A stretch of DNA of 11,037 nt from Halovivax sp. (GCA_007135505.1 SLIS01000361.1:1-11037), one strand, 5' to 3'; positions 1 through 6,958 are shown, counted from the stretch's first letter. The notes: generated by a model not told the origin, from the letters alone. Made by a program: numbers and translations.

Positions 1-349
1 CGAACACGTCCTCGACCATCGTGTCGTGGTTTCCCCTGGTGAGGACGAGGTCGCTTCCGGCCCCGTCGACGGCGGTTTCGAACCGTTCGACCGCCTCGCG
101 GACGCCCCGTGGTACCCAGGAGAACGAGTGAAGCAGGTCGCCGGCGACGACCACCGTCGCTGGCTCGAAGCGTTCGAGCAACCCCTCGAGGCGGTCGACG
201 ACGTTCTCGGCCGCGTCGATGGGGGCATCGACGGCGGAGGCTTCGCCCCGGCCGAGGTGGAGGTCGGCGAGGACGAGGGTCTCGGCGGCGGGGACGTAGA
301 CGGCGCGCTCGGCGAACGAGAGCGGCGGGCGCGAACGAGGGGGACCCAT
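1..349 (-). CDS. Metallophosphoesterase, SbcD/Mre11-related archaeal type (3' part missing)
   Basis: The first 116 residues of a calcineurin-like metallophosphoesterase are visible; the rest lies beyond the left edge. Three metal-binding blocks occur in family order: DLHLG (D29, H31), GDLLHSF (D71, H74) and GNHD (N107, H108). These residues normally bind two metal ions (often Mn or Fe) that activate water for phosphoester hydrolysis. The short N-terminus leading straight into the first block fits the archaeal SbcD-related phosphoesterases rather than a full Mre11 nuclease, but the missing C-terminus prevents a firm choice. The ATG at 349 lies 9 bases after the artA stop, so the two genes are probably cotranscribed. 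The substrate cannot be inferred. Superfamily assignment is secure; subfamily is inference. Confidence 0.88.
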   Translation of the reverse strand, partial: MGPPRSRPPLSFAERAVYVPAAETLVLADLHLGRGEASAVDAPIDAAENVVDRLEGLLERFEPATVVVAGDLLHSFSWVPRGVREAVERFETAVDGAGSDLVLTRGNHDTMVEDVF

Positions 350-358
350 CACCGGCCG

Positions 359-1339
359 TCAGTCGGCCGTGGCCTTCCCAGTTTCGGGACCGGCCGGCGC
401 CGTTCCGAGCGCCGCGGCGAGGTCGTACTCGGTGCCGGTGAGAACGAACAGGACCTCCTCGAGGGGTCGGAGCACTTCGGGGACGAGTCGTATCACGACG
501 TACGCGATGAACACCAGCGCCACGATCGACAGCGGCTGGGCGATCACGTTGTGCGAGATCAGGAACGAGGTACGTTCCGGCACGGCACCCATCCACTCCG
601 TCGCGAGGTAGACGAACGGGCCCTGCTGGAACCAGCCGTGCGGCGTCGCGAGGGCGATGAAGACGTTGCGCACGAGGTTGAGAAACCAGATGATCGAAAC
701 GGCGGCGGCGATGCCGACCAGCTTTCGCCGCAGGGGAGCGCGGACGGCCGCGATCAGCCCGCCGAAGATGGCCATGCTCCCGAGGCCGGTACAGGCGAGG
801 ATGATGTAGGTCGTTCGCCCGGTCGCCGTCTCGTCGGGATCGAAGGCGAACCGGCTCTCGAAGCCGTTTCGCCCCGTTTCGAGGCCGGGACTCGTCGCCA
901 CGAGGTCCATCGCGAGGTGGGTCTGGTAGGCCGTCGTCTCGATGAGCCACTGCCGGAAGACGGGGATCGTCTCGGCGGGCAGGTAGACGATTCCCATGAC
1001 GGCGACGGCGCGTGCGAGGACGAGCAGCGAGTCCCGCCCCTGGACGAGCAGGTAGCCGGCCCACAGACAGAGCGGGAGGGCGGCCAGCGCGAGCATCGAC
1101 TGGAGCGGACTCCGGGCCTCGACCCAGTAGTACGGCACCATCAGCAGCCAGAACAGGCCGAACAGCGCGCTCGCCACGGCGGCCACGTACCGCGCGGCGG
1201 TCACCTCGTCGCGCCACTCGAGGACGATCGCCGCGACGAACGTGGCGATGGAGATCCAGGCGAGGACGTCGACGAGTTCGACGCCGGCGAGGACAGCCGG
1301 CGAGACGGGTGCCGTCCCGGCGATAGCACTCGCCGTCAT
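359..1339 (-). CDS. artA: Archaeosortase A, membrane transpeptidase-like enzyme for PGF-CTERM proteins
   Basis: A 326-residue polytopic membrane protein with about seven or eight hydrophobic segments (roughly residues 20-45, 50-72, 80-100, 105-122, 176-200, 207-232, 262-290). The exosortase/archaeosortase signature is present: C183 in ILACTGLGSM, R224 in FLNLVRNVF and H263 in LISHNVIAQ, all near membrane faces. From memory, the Haloferax volcanii enzyme has its catalytic Cys and Arg 41 residues apart, the spacing seen here. In haloarchaea ArtA removes the C-terminal PGF-CTERM tripartite segment from surface proteins such as the S-layer glycoprotein, coupled to lipid attachment. No PGF-CTERM substrate lies in this window. 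The ATG at 1339 is the first in-frame start and gives a short N-terminus before the first helix. It probably heads an operon with the downstream phosphoesterase. Confidence 0.9.
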   Translation of the reverse strand: MTASAIAGTAPVSPAVLAGVELVDVLAWISIATFVAAIVLEWRDEVTAARYVAAVASALFGLFWLLMVPYYWVEARSPLQSMLALAALPLCLWAGYLLVQGRDSLLVLARAVAVMGIVYLPAETIPVFRQWLIETTAYQTHLAMDLVATSPGLETGRNGFESRFAFDPDETATGRTTYIILACTGLGSMAIFGGLIAAVRAPLRRKLVGIAAAVSIIWFLNLVRNVFIALATPHGWFQQGPFVYLATEWMGAVPERTSFLISHNVIAQPLSIVALVFIAYVVIRLVPEVLRPLEEVLFVLTGTEYDLAAALGTAPAGPETGKATAD

Positions 1340-1379
1340 AGCCGGACCCTCGTCCAGCTCGTCGTCCGTTCGACTCCCG

Positions 1380-1400
1380 GGTCAGTCACGGTCACTGACC
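1380..1400. promoter_or_regulatory. Inverted repeat in the artA/GNAT intergenic region
   Basis: Two perfect 7-base arms, GGTCAGT (1380-1386) and ACTGACC (1394-1400), are separated by 7 bases. The repeat lies 41-61 bases upstream of the artA ATG and within the divergent intergenic region. A possible artA TATA-like stretch (TTGATAACG on the minus strand, about 1417-1425) is just upstream, so the repeat would fall in the artA 5' leader or around its transcription start. It could be an operator or a leader hairpin. An inverted repeat of this size can arise by chance, so function is a guess. Confidence 0.3.
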
Positions 1401-1490
1401 GATAGCACGAGCGGTTTCGTTATCAACTTGACGCACTCGGAACGGACGTGTCGAGGCGTTGTGCGGTCTCGCGCGTTCCGCTGGGCCGAT

Positions 1491-1503
1491 CCGAATGCAT
1501 TTG
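1491..1503 (+). promoter_or_regulatory. Putative BRE/TATA promoter of the GNAT gene
   Basis: CCGAA followed by TGCATTTG is centred about 28 bases upstream of the ATG at 1528. That is the distance expected for a leaderless haloarchaeal transcript, and it supports choosing 1528 over start codons further upstream. The TATA match is only moderate. Confidence 0.4.
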
Positions 1504-1527
1504 TCGATTCGGTCGAGTCCACACCGT

Positions 1528-2151
1528 ATGACCGACCTGTTCCCGGGGACGATCGAAACGGACCGGCTCCGGCTGGAACTGGTACACCCCGACACCGTCG
1601 ACCTCTTCGAGTTCTACGAGGCGGCGGGAAACAGTCCCGACCTCGAGGAAGTGACGCGCTACCTCACCTGGGAACCCCACGAAACGCCGAAGGACACCCT
1701 GGAATTCGTCGAGCACGTCGACGAGCAGTACGAGAACGCCGAGGGCGCGACCTACGTCGTCCGCCCACGCGAAGGCGAGGACGGGGCCGGGCAGTTCGCC
1801 GGGGTCGCTGGCTTCGCCGTCGAGTGGGAACGGAAGACGGTGACGACCGGCACCTGGCTCCTGAAGCCGTTCTGGGGCCGCGGCTACTCCGGCGAACGGG
1901 CGGCGGCCATGATGGAACTGGCGTTCGAGCGGCTGGACCTCGACCTCGTCGCGGTCACCGCTCACGTCGACAACGAGAAGTCGAACCGGGCGATTCGGAC
2001 GTACGTCGAGGCCCACGGTGGCAGCGAGGAGGGCACCCTTCGCAACTGGCTGACCTACGGCGGCGAGGTTGGCGACGTCAACCGCTACACCGTCTCGGCC
2101 GAGGAGTGGGAAGCGAGTACGCGGGACGTCACCGTTCGCTTCGCGGACTGA
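1528..2151 (+). CDS. GNAT family N-acetyltransferase, RimJ/RimL-like
   Basis: A 207-residue protein of usual length for RimJ/RimL-type acetyltransferases, which move the acetyl group of acetyl-CoA to an amine (protein N-terminus, small molecule or antibiotic). The N-terminus TERLRL-like block (TDRLRLELV, residues 11-19) is the typical first strand and helix. The acetyl-CoA pyrophosphate loop is seen in KPFWGRGYSGE (113-123), followed by the motif B region VDNEKSNRAI (147-156) with the conserved Asn pair. It is divergent from artA and convergent with the F420 enzyme gene. The frame is open further upstream, but ATG 1528 is chosen because it begins at the family's conserved N-terminus and has a TATA-like element 28 bases upstream. 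The acceptor substrate is unknown. Confidence 0.88.
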   Translation: MTDLFPGTIETDRLRLELVHPDTVDLFEFYEAAGNSPDLEEVTRYLTWEPHETPKDTLEFVEHVDEQYENAEGATYVVRPREGEDGAGQFAGVAGFAVEWERKTVTTGTWLLKPFWGRGYSGERAAAMMELAFERLDLDLVAVTAHVDNEKSNRAIRTYVEAHGGSEEGTLRNWLTYGGEVGDVNRYTVSAEEWEASTRDVTVRFAD

Positions 2152-2196
2152 GTCGGCATCCGGGCCCGATCAGGGGCTCGTTCGAAACCGGCCACG

Positions 2197-3204
2197 CTAC
2201 GCGGTCAGTTCGGCAACCGCCTCCATCGTCGCCTCACGGTCGGTTTCGTCCATTCCGCGGACGAACGCGACCTGGATCGCGTCGATGCCGTCGAGGCTCG
2301 CGTAGTCGGCGAGCCACTCGCGAACCTCCATTGGCGTCCCGACCGCGGCGAGTTCGTCGAGCACCGAGTCGGGCAGCGCCGCGGCCATCGCATCGGTGTC
2401 CCGGTCGGCCCAGGCCGCTCTGATCGCCTCGACGACGTCCGGGTAGCCCTGTTCGGCGACCGAGTCGCCGTAGTAGGGACCGTACGCGCCGAGCATGAAG
2501 GCGACCGCCGAGCGCGCGAGCGACCGGGCCCGGTCGCGCTCGTCGGCGACCACGCAGCGGACGATGGGGGCGACCCGGACGTCGTCGATCGTTCGATCGC
2601 CGAGGGCTGCGCCCCGGCGGAGGTCGGCCAGTCGCGTCTCGAGCCCGTTCCGGCTGAACAGCTGTGGCATCCAGCCGTCACCGAATCGGCCGGCGAGTTC
2701 CGTCGCGGTCGGGCCGAGCGTCGCCAGGTCGATCGGTGGCGCGGACGCCGACTCGTCGCGCTCGTACCCGAGGCCGTCGAGCTGGAACACCTCGCCGTCG
2801 TAGGCGGACGAGCCCGACTCGGCGATCGTCCTGACGATCTCGACCGTCTCTCGCAGCCGCCGGAGCGGCCGGTCGAACGACGCACCGTGCCAGCGCTCGG
2901 TGATCGCCGGGGAACTCGGACCCAGTCCGAGTCGGAATCGGCCGTCGGAGACGTCCTGCATGGTGAGTGCGGTCTGGGCGAGCAGCGCCGGCGAGCGGCC
3001 GTACGGCGAAAGGACGGCCGTCGAGAGGCCGACCTCGGTCGTGCGATCGGCGACGAGCGAATGCGCCGGGACGATGTTCCAGCCGGTCGTCTCACCCATC
3101 GTGACGTGGCTGAATCCGAGTTCCTCGGCCGTGACGGCCCGCTCGGCTATCGACTGGGGCCGATCGTGAGCCGACGGATCGACGACGAGATCTAGTTCGG
3201 TCAT
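2197..3204 (-). CDS. F420-dependent luciferase-like oxidoreductase (LLM class)
   Basis: A 335-residue protein of the bacterial luciferase-like monooxygenase (TIM-barrel) superfamily, in the branch that uses deazaflavin F420 in archaea. Family blocks include an early barrel strand with ELGFSHVTMGET (residues 28-39), LSTAVLSPYGRSP (59-71) and the signature DGRFRLGLGPSSP (86-98), then a barrel helix region LRRLRETVEIV and the C-terminal TPMEVREWL. Such enzymes transfer hydride between F420H2 and carbonyl, imine or alkene substrates in the cytoplasm; the substrate here is unknown. It resembles the haloarchaeal subgroup named after Natronomonas NP1902A (TIGR04024, from memory). The ATG at 3204 is supported by a TATA box at 3230-3235. 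It ends with TAG, 45 bases from the convergent GNAT gene. Confidence 0.85.
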   Translation of the reverse strand: MTELDLVVDPSAHDRPQSIAERAVTAEELGFSHVTMGETTGWNIVPAHSLVADRTTEVGLSTAVLSPYGRSPALLAQTALTMQDVSDGRFRLGLGPSSPAITERWHGASFDRPLRRLRETVEIVRTIAESGSSAYDGEVFQLDGLGYERDESASAPPIDLATLGPTATELAGRFGDGWMPQLFSRNGLETRLADLRRGAALGDRTIDDVRVAPIVRCVVADERDRARSLARSAVAFMLGAYGPYYGDSVAEQGYPDVVEAIRAAWADRDTDAMAAALPDSVLDELAAVGTPMEVREWLADYASLDGIDAIQVAFVRGMDETDREATMEAVAELTA

Positions 3205-3227
3205 CGTTTGTCAGCCGGGCTGCGAGC

Positions 3228-3237
3228 GGTATAATGG
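3228..3237 (-). promoter_or_regulatory. TATA box for the F420 oxidoreductase gene
   Basis: On the minus strand the sequence CATTATACCG has its ATTATA core at 3230-3235, centred about 28 bases upstream of the ATG at 3204. This is the right distance for a leaderless transcript, so the oxidoreductase can be transcribed separately from the small genes upstream. Confidence 0.6.
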
Positions 3238-3273
3238 TAGGTGGTGATCGGTCCGATCCCGGCCTGCTGGCGG

Positions 3274-3552
3274 TCACTCGCCGAGTTCGGACGGCAGGAT
3301 TCGGTACCGGTACGAGCCGCCGTACCCGCGCGACCACTTCTCCAGGTACGGGCGACTCTGACAGAACAGACCGAAGAGTTCGAGGGAGAACCGATCGTCG
3401 ATGTCGTCCTGGACGTCCTCGTAGAGGACCCTCGACTTGCAGTACGTTCCGCGAGTCGGGTGATCCAGATACGCGTCAGCGAGGTGGCGACGGACGATCT
3501 CGTCGGTTCGATCGATGTCGAAGTCCCGGAGTCGAGCTGGAACGTCCGTCAT
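3274..3552 (-). CDS. Hypothetical 92-residue protein, winged-helix-like features
   Basis: A short acidic soluble protein that I do not recognise with certainty. It has a helical N-terminus rich in Asp/Arg (RLRDFDIDRTDEIVRRHL), a middle block TYCKSRVLYEDVQDD and a C-terminus PYLEKWSRGYGGSYRYRIL. The order KSR...YEDV, then a helix, then LEKW followed by a basic beta hairpin resembles small haloarchaeal winged helix-turn-helix proteins in which the last two strands form the wing. This is a pattern impression only. Third-position GC and the ATG start at 3552 fit a real gene. It lies between a membrane micro-protein gene (40-base gap) and the F420 oxidoreductase (69-base gap), all on the minus strand, and may be cotranscribed with the upstream one. 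Confidence 0.7.
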   Translation of the reverse strand: MTDVPARLRDFDIDRTDEIVRRHLADAYLDHPTRGTYCKSRVLYEDVQDDIDDRFSLELFGLFCQSRPYLEKWSRGYGGSYRYRILPSELGE

Positions 3553-3592
3553 GGTGGGGCGGTAATCGCATCGTCGGTGGTTCGGCGTCGAT

Positions 3593-3721
3593 TCACGACG
3601 GCAGGCTCAGGACGAGCGCTATCCCGGCGACGAGGACGAGCCCGAGCCATCCGAAGAAGATGAGGGCTGCCTGTTTGCCGGTCAGTGACTCTCCGTTGAG
3701 TGTCTCAGCAATCGCCATCAT
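3593..3721 (-). CDS. Small single-pass membrane protein, 42 residues
   Basis: A micro-protein starting MMAIAETLNGESLTGKQ and followed by one strongly hydrophobic helix (about residues 18-40) that ends LSLPS. No family is recognised. The start is taken at the double ATG (3721 or 3718): the reading frame is open up to 3889, but that extension is rich in Arg/Trp/Ser and lacks haloarchaeal coding character, so it is probably not translated. Short amphipathic N-terminus plus one helix suggests an accessory or regulatory membrane peptide. The 92-residue protein gene follows 40 bases downstream. No clear TATA element was found at the expected distance. Confidence 0.6.
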   Translation of the reverse strand: MMAIAETLNGESLTGKQAALIFFGWLGLVLVAGIALVLSLPS

Positions 3722-3911
3722 GGTGTCGTCGGGGGCCGACCAGAATCTCCATTTCGCCGATTCCCACCGTCTGGGAACCTGCGGGTGGGTACTGGTGGTA
3801 TCGCGGCGAAATCTGGACGGAAATCGACCGCGTTGACTGTCGATCGAACGGTATTCGGCGACTGAACCGCATCGGTCGCGATCGACCAATCACGAGTATT
3901 TCACAGCGAAG

Positions 3912-3921
3912 TCGATTTACG
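3912..3921 (+). promoter_or_regulatory. Putative TATA promoter of the cbiX-like gene
   Basis: TCGATTTACG, preceded by purine-rich GCGAAG, places TTTA at 3916-3919, about 26 bases before the ATG at 3944. The distance and sequence fit a leaderless haloarchaeal promoter for the chelatase / Fe-S protein operon. The rest of the 222-base gap 3722-3943 shows no other feature. Confidence 0.5.
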
Positions 3922-3943
3922 CCCGCCGTTCCAACGCCGAATC

Positions 3944-4870
3944 ATGCAAGCGCTCGTCGTCGCCGCGCACGGGTCGCACCTGAATCCGAACGCCTCGGAT
4001 CCGACGTACGCCCACGCGGACAGGATCCGCGAGACGGGTGCGTTCGACGAGGTTCGCGAGGCGTTCTGGAAGGAAGAACCGCACTTCCGTGAGGTCCTTC
4101 GGACTCTCGAGTCCGACGAGGTGTACGTCGTCCCGCTGTTCATCAGCGAGGGCTACTTCACCGAGCAGGTGATTCCGCGGGAGCTACGTCTCGAGGGCTG
4201 GGACCCTTCGTGCTGGGACTCCGACGGAACGAGTGCGACGCAGGTGACGCTGCCGGCGGGCGACGTCGAGAAGACGGTTCACTACTGTGGACCAGTCGGC
4301 ACCGACGACGCGATGACCGACGTCATCGTCGAGCGCGCAGAGCGCGTCACCGGTGATCCGGACGTCGGCGAGGGGGTCGGCCTCGCGGTCGTCGGTCACG
4401 GAACCGAACGCAACGAGAACTCAGCGAAGGCGATCGAGTACCACACCGAACGCATTCGCGACCGTGAGCGCTTCGACGAGGTGAAGGCCGTCTTCATGGA
4501 CGAGGAACCGGAAGTCGACGACGTGACTGACTTCTTCGAGAGCGAGGACGTCGTCGTCGTACCCCTCTTCGTCGCGGACGGCTATCACACTCAGGAGGAC
4601 ATCCCCGAGGACGTGGGTCTAACCGAGGATTACCGGCAGGGGTGGGAGGTCCCCGCGACGGTCGACGGCCACCGAATCTGGTACGCCGGCGCCGTCGGCA
4701 CGGAAGGATTGATGGCCGAAGTTCTGCTCGAGCGAGCGAGCGAAGCGGGCGCTGACGTCGGCGACGCACGCGAGCGGGTGCGGGCCGGGCTGGAGCGCGA
4801 GCACGCACCGTCCCGGACCGCCGGCGACGCGTCGGCCGAATCGCCGCAGGCGGGTGAGCGTCGTGTCTGA
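3944..4870 (+). CDS. cbiX: CbiX-type chelatase with two tandem CbiX domains
   Basis: A 308-residue protein made of two CbiX/SirB-like halves, about 1-135 and 143-270, then an Ala/Glu/Arg-rich tail (271-308). CbiX proteins insert cobalt (SirB: ferrous iron) into sirohydrochlorin on the way to cobalamin or siroheme. The first half begins LVVAAHGSH with metal-ligand candidate H9, but the second-ligand position reads EGYFTEQVIP, with F72 where a His is expected. The second half has both: VGHGT (H152) and DGYHTQEDIP (H215). Only the C-terminal half therefore looks complete. This arrangement and the next gene match the Deinococcus DR2241 family, so the true substrate may differ from classical CbiX. 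The stop overlaps the next start by 8 bases, showing translational coupling. Confidence 0.82.
   Translation: MQALVVAAHGSHLNPNASDPTYAHADRIRETGAFDEVREAFWKEEPHFREVLRTLESDEVYVVPLFISEGYFTEQVIPRELRLEGWDPSCWDSDGTSATQVTLPAGDVEKTVHYCGPVGTDDAMTDVIVERAERVTGDPDVGEGVGLAVVGHGTERNENSAKAIEYHTERIRDRERFDEVKAVFMDEEPEVDDVTDFFESEDVVVVPLFVADGYHTQEDIPEDVGLTEDYRQGWEVPATVDGHRIWYAGAVGTEGLMAEVLLERASEAGADVGDARERVRAGLEREHAPSRTAGDASAESPQAGERRV
4852..4862 (+). promoter_or_regulatory. Shine-Dalgarno sequence deciding the GTG start at 4863
   Basis: GGGTGAG (4852-4858) lies inside the cbiX coding end and leaves the usual short spacer (5 bases after GGTGA) to the GTG at 4863. It favours this start over the in-frame GTG at 4854, which is part of the Shine-Dalgarno sequence itself. 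Confidence 0.55.
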
Positions 4871-6071
4871 GCACGCGCCGGTGGTCGACGCGCTCGTCTC
4901 GGCCGCCGCGGACGGCGTCTCGATGGACGGTCTAGTCGTCGAGCGAACGAACGGGTCGTTCCGTCTATCAACCCCGGCGACCGAGCCACTCGAGCTGGAC
5001 AGGTCGGCCCTGCGCGACCGACTGTCCGAGGCACTCGACGCCCCGACCACCGCGCTGGATGACCCGCTCGCGATCTACGTCTCGAACTGGTACCACTGGA
5101 CCCACCGCGTCGATCCGACGGCCAATCGAGCGTTCCTCAGGTGGTGTGAACGCGCCCCGCCTGGGGAAGCGGCCGACGGAGCGCGATCGTCGCCGCCGAA
5201 TACGCTGGCCGGAAGCGCCGACCCGATCGAGTCCGTCGCCGACCGCTACGACGCACTCGCCGCGGGAATCGAGCGGGAGTGGGGCCAGCTGCTGCTCACG
5301 GCACGCCTCGACTCGGACGGCGACCCAGGCGAGCGAATCTACGACTGCCGTCACGTCGACGACCGGGAGGCGGAGCCGTCCTCGCTTACGACGTTCGCGG
5401 ATCCGCGAGCGGCCCGCGAACTCGCGACCGAGGACGCGAAGGGCCGCTACCGCCCGCTGTCGACGGCTCCCACGCTCGTCGACGGATGGCAATTCGTCGG
5501 CCTCGAACCGGGGGCGCTGGTTTCGACCGTCGATTTCTTCTACCCGGCGACGATCCCCAACTGGGACCGGGAACGCCGCGGCGAACTCGACGTCGATCAC
5601 TGGATCGAGACGGCCGAACGCCAGACCGGCATCTACGACGTCGTAGACGAGCTGCCGCGGGAGGCGGTCGAGTGGATGGCCGAAGCCTGTTGTGTCGACT
5701 CACAGTGTCTCCGCCGTCGCGAGTGGGGGTACTCCGAGGCCGACGCGCTCTCGGTCGACGGCGGCGACGGCCAGTTTCCGTGTCGAGAACCCTGTTCGCT
5801 CGTCATCTCGGCGGCCCGCAAGTGGGCCATCGCCGAGTCCGAATCGGACAAACGGGTCACACTCGAACTGACGACGAGCGAGCTGAACCAGCTGAGCGAG
5901 CTGGTCGACGCCGTCGCCGACGGCCGGGTCGACGAGATCCGTGAAGCCGACCTGAACGAGGGAGCGAACCGCTACCGCGCACGATATCTCAGAGCCAAGC
6001 GATTCGACGAAACCGGGGCGTTACCGGTCACGGCGGCAGGCGACGGTGAGACGACGTCCGACGGGGAGTGA
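4863..6071 (+). CDS. DR2241-like protein with 4Fe-4S cluster motif, CbiX partner
   Basis: A 402-residue soluble protein. The key feature is a cysteine cluster, CCVDSQC (C276, C277, C282) and 24 residues later CREPC (C307, C311), fitting the [4Fe-4S] domain described in Deinococcus DR2241, where an N-terminal CbiX-like chelatase is fused to extra domains. Upstream are a predicted helix-strand N-terminal region (1-100), a variable linker (about 100-120) and a middle domain with conserved-looking YHWTHRVD, GWQFVGLEPG and FYPATIPNW blocks; the C-terminus is helical. The gene overlaps the CbiX gene by GTGTCTGA, so the two products are probably made in equal amounts and form one complex. The cluster may donate electrons or stabilise the chelatase. 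Function in haloarchaea is inference; the family link is from memory. Confidence 0.75.
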   Translation: MSEHAPVVDALVSAAADGVSMDGLVVERTNGSFRLSTPATEPLELDRSALRDRLSEALDAPTTALDDPLAIYVSNWYHWTHRVDPTANRAFLRWCERAPPGEAADGARSSPPNTLAGSADPIESVADRYDALAAGIEREWGQLLLTARLDSDGDPGERIYDCRHVDDREAEPSSLTTFADPRAARELATEDAKGRYRPLSTAPTLVDGWQFVGLEPGALVSTVDFFYPATIPNWDRERRGELDVDHWIETAERQTGIYDVVDELPREAVEWMAEACCVDSQCLRRREWGYSEADALSVDGGDGQFPCREPCSLVISAARKWAIAESESDKRVTLELTTSELNQLSELVDAVADGRVDEIREADLNEGANRYRARYLRAKRFDETGALPVTAAGDGETTSDGE

Positions 6072-6172
6072 TGACCCGTCGGCTGGCGCGACAACCGCGG
6101 TCGAGCCGCCGCTCGCCCGATCGAGTCGCTCGTCGAATCGTTTGGGTACGTTTCTTCCGACGAGCGTTCACG
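6072..6172. other. Convergent intergenic gap
   Basis: These 101 bases lie between two convergent genes. They contain a T-richer stretch on the plus strand (about 6139-6156, TTTGGG...GTTTCTT) that could help end transcription of the chelatase operon. No stem-loop or gene is seen. Confidence 0.3.
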
Positions 6173-6757
6173 TCACGCCGATTCGTCGACGAGGAGGTAG
6201 CCCGCAACGAGGATACCGGCCAGAACGATCGCGACGCCGAAAAACGCGTACGGGCCACCCACGAGGACGGTCGCGGCCAGGGCGACGAGCAGTGCCAGCC
6301 CGGCGAGTCCGATCAGACCGAGAGTCTCGACCGGGACGGCGGACGGATCCGTCATATCGGTTGCGTCGTCGAGTTCTCGTGCCGGTGGTTTCGCCAGCCG
6401 TTCGTCGACGTCCACGCGTTGTTCCGGGCCAACCCCGCCGGTGAGCGTGACGTCGACCGTCGCACTGTTCGCGCCGAAACGTGTCGCCAGTTCGATCGTG
6501 CCCGACCGCGGTCCGGTGTGCCCGTCGACCACGACCGGAACCACGGTCCAGCCGTCCGATTCGACGTACGGGTTCGACTCCCGTATCCGCACCACGTCGG
6601 CGATGTCGTCACTGGCACGGGCGTGGAGGTGTACCGGCTCGCCGTGGTTCGCCACCTCGAGATCGAATGACCGGTCGGTCTCGATGGCGGGTGGCGTTAC
6701 GTCGATGTCGCCGTTATCTTCCCGGTTGACGTGGATCGCGATCGAGTCGGCGGGCAC
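6173..6757 (-). CDS. Hypothetical haloarchaeal membrane protein, beta domain plus two C-terminal helices
   Basis: A 194-residue protein. Residues 1-108 look like a beta-sandwich: alternating hydrophobic residues, short strands such as SFDLEVANHG, TVVPVVVDG and GTIELATRF, and no cysteine. A charged linker (about 110-140) leads to two transmembrane helices (about 145-167 and 170-190) with a short acidic end. There is no N-terminal signal peptide, so the beta domain is probably cytoplasmic unless the protein inserts with N-out topology. The GTG start at 6757 is supported by a GAGGTG Shine-Dalgarno sequence that overlaps the stop of the Trm112-like gene 9 bases upstream; the two are an operon. 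I do not recognise a function; the neighbour does not clearly tell one. Confidence 0.72.
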   Translation of the reverse strand: MPADSIAIHVNREDNGDIDVTPPAIETDRSFDLEVANHGEPVHLHARASDDIADVVRIRESNPYVESDGWTVVPVVVDGHTGPRSGTIELATRFGANSATVDVTLTGGVGPEQRVDVDERLAKPPARELDDATDMTDPSAVPVETLGLIGLAGLALLVALAATVLVGGPYAFFGVAIVLAGILVAGYLLVDESA

Positions 6758-6766
6758 GGTGACACC

Positions 6767-6958
6767 TCAGGCTGGCGTCTCGTCACGCATATCCGGAGGC
6801 AGGAGGTTCGGAATGCTGTCCTCGATCGGATAGCGTTCGCCGCACTCGGTACAGACCAGCGTGCCGGATTCGATCTCGTCCTCGCCGGTCGCGTCCTCCA
6901 GTTCGAGGTCGTGCTTGTCCATCGGACAGCAGAGGATGTCCAGGAGCGACTCCTTCAT
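6767..6958 (-). CDS. Trm112-like zinc protein, methyltransferase partner
   Basis: A 63-residue protein of the Trm112/YcaR (UPF0434) family. It begins MKESLLDILCCPMDKHDLEL, carries the second half of the zinc knuckle as VCTECG (C36, C39) and ends with the family block ERYPIEDSIPNLLPPDMRDE. Trm112 is the small activating subunit of several methyltransferases that modify tRNA, rRNA or release factor; in Haloferax it is known to bind many methyltransferases. The first half of the knuckle is CCPMDK rather than CPxC, so C10, C11 or D14 must supply the remaining ligands if zinc is bound. The ATG at 6958 is preferred over an in-frame ATG at 6985 because it starts at the conserved MKESLLDI and has a TATA-like element at the right distance. 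Confidence 0.88.
   Translation of the reverse strand: MKESLLDILCCPMDKHDLELEDATGEDEIESGTLVCTECGERYPIEDSIPNLLPPDMRDETPA

Noticed and set aside
26..1405. A 459-codon plus-strand open frame across the phosphoesterase and artA
   Set aside because: It is antisense to two clear gene families and encodes a low-complexity Gly/Arg/Asp/Glu-rich product typical of the shadow frame of high-GC genes.
1459..1527. Upstream extension of the acetyltransferase
   Set aside because: The extra residues do not belong to the GNAT fold and would read through the TATA-like element; ATG 1528 fits the family start.
1242..2423. A 393-codon plus-strand frame covering the acetyltransferase
   Set aside because: The product is Arg/Gly/Pro-rich without any family features and overlaps the GNAT gene in another frame.
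3234..3836. A 200-codon plus-strand frame opposite the two small minus-strand genes
   Set aside because: Arg/Gly/Ser-rich composition and no recognisable motif; the minus-strand frames have better coding character.
3722..3889. N-terminal extension of the small membrane protein to 98 residues
   Set aside because: The extension is rich in Arg, Trp and Ser with no haloarchaeal acidic bias, and the double ATG directly precedes a normal micro-protein N-terminus.
5279..5944. A 221-codon plus-strand frame within the DR2241-like gene
   Set aside because: Arg/Gly-rich shadow frame; the overlapping frame has the cysteine motif and proper codon use.
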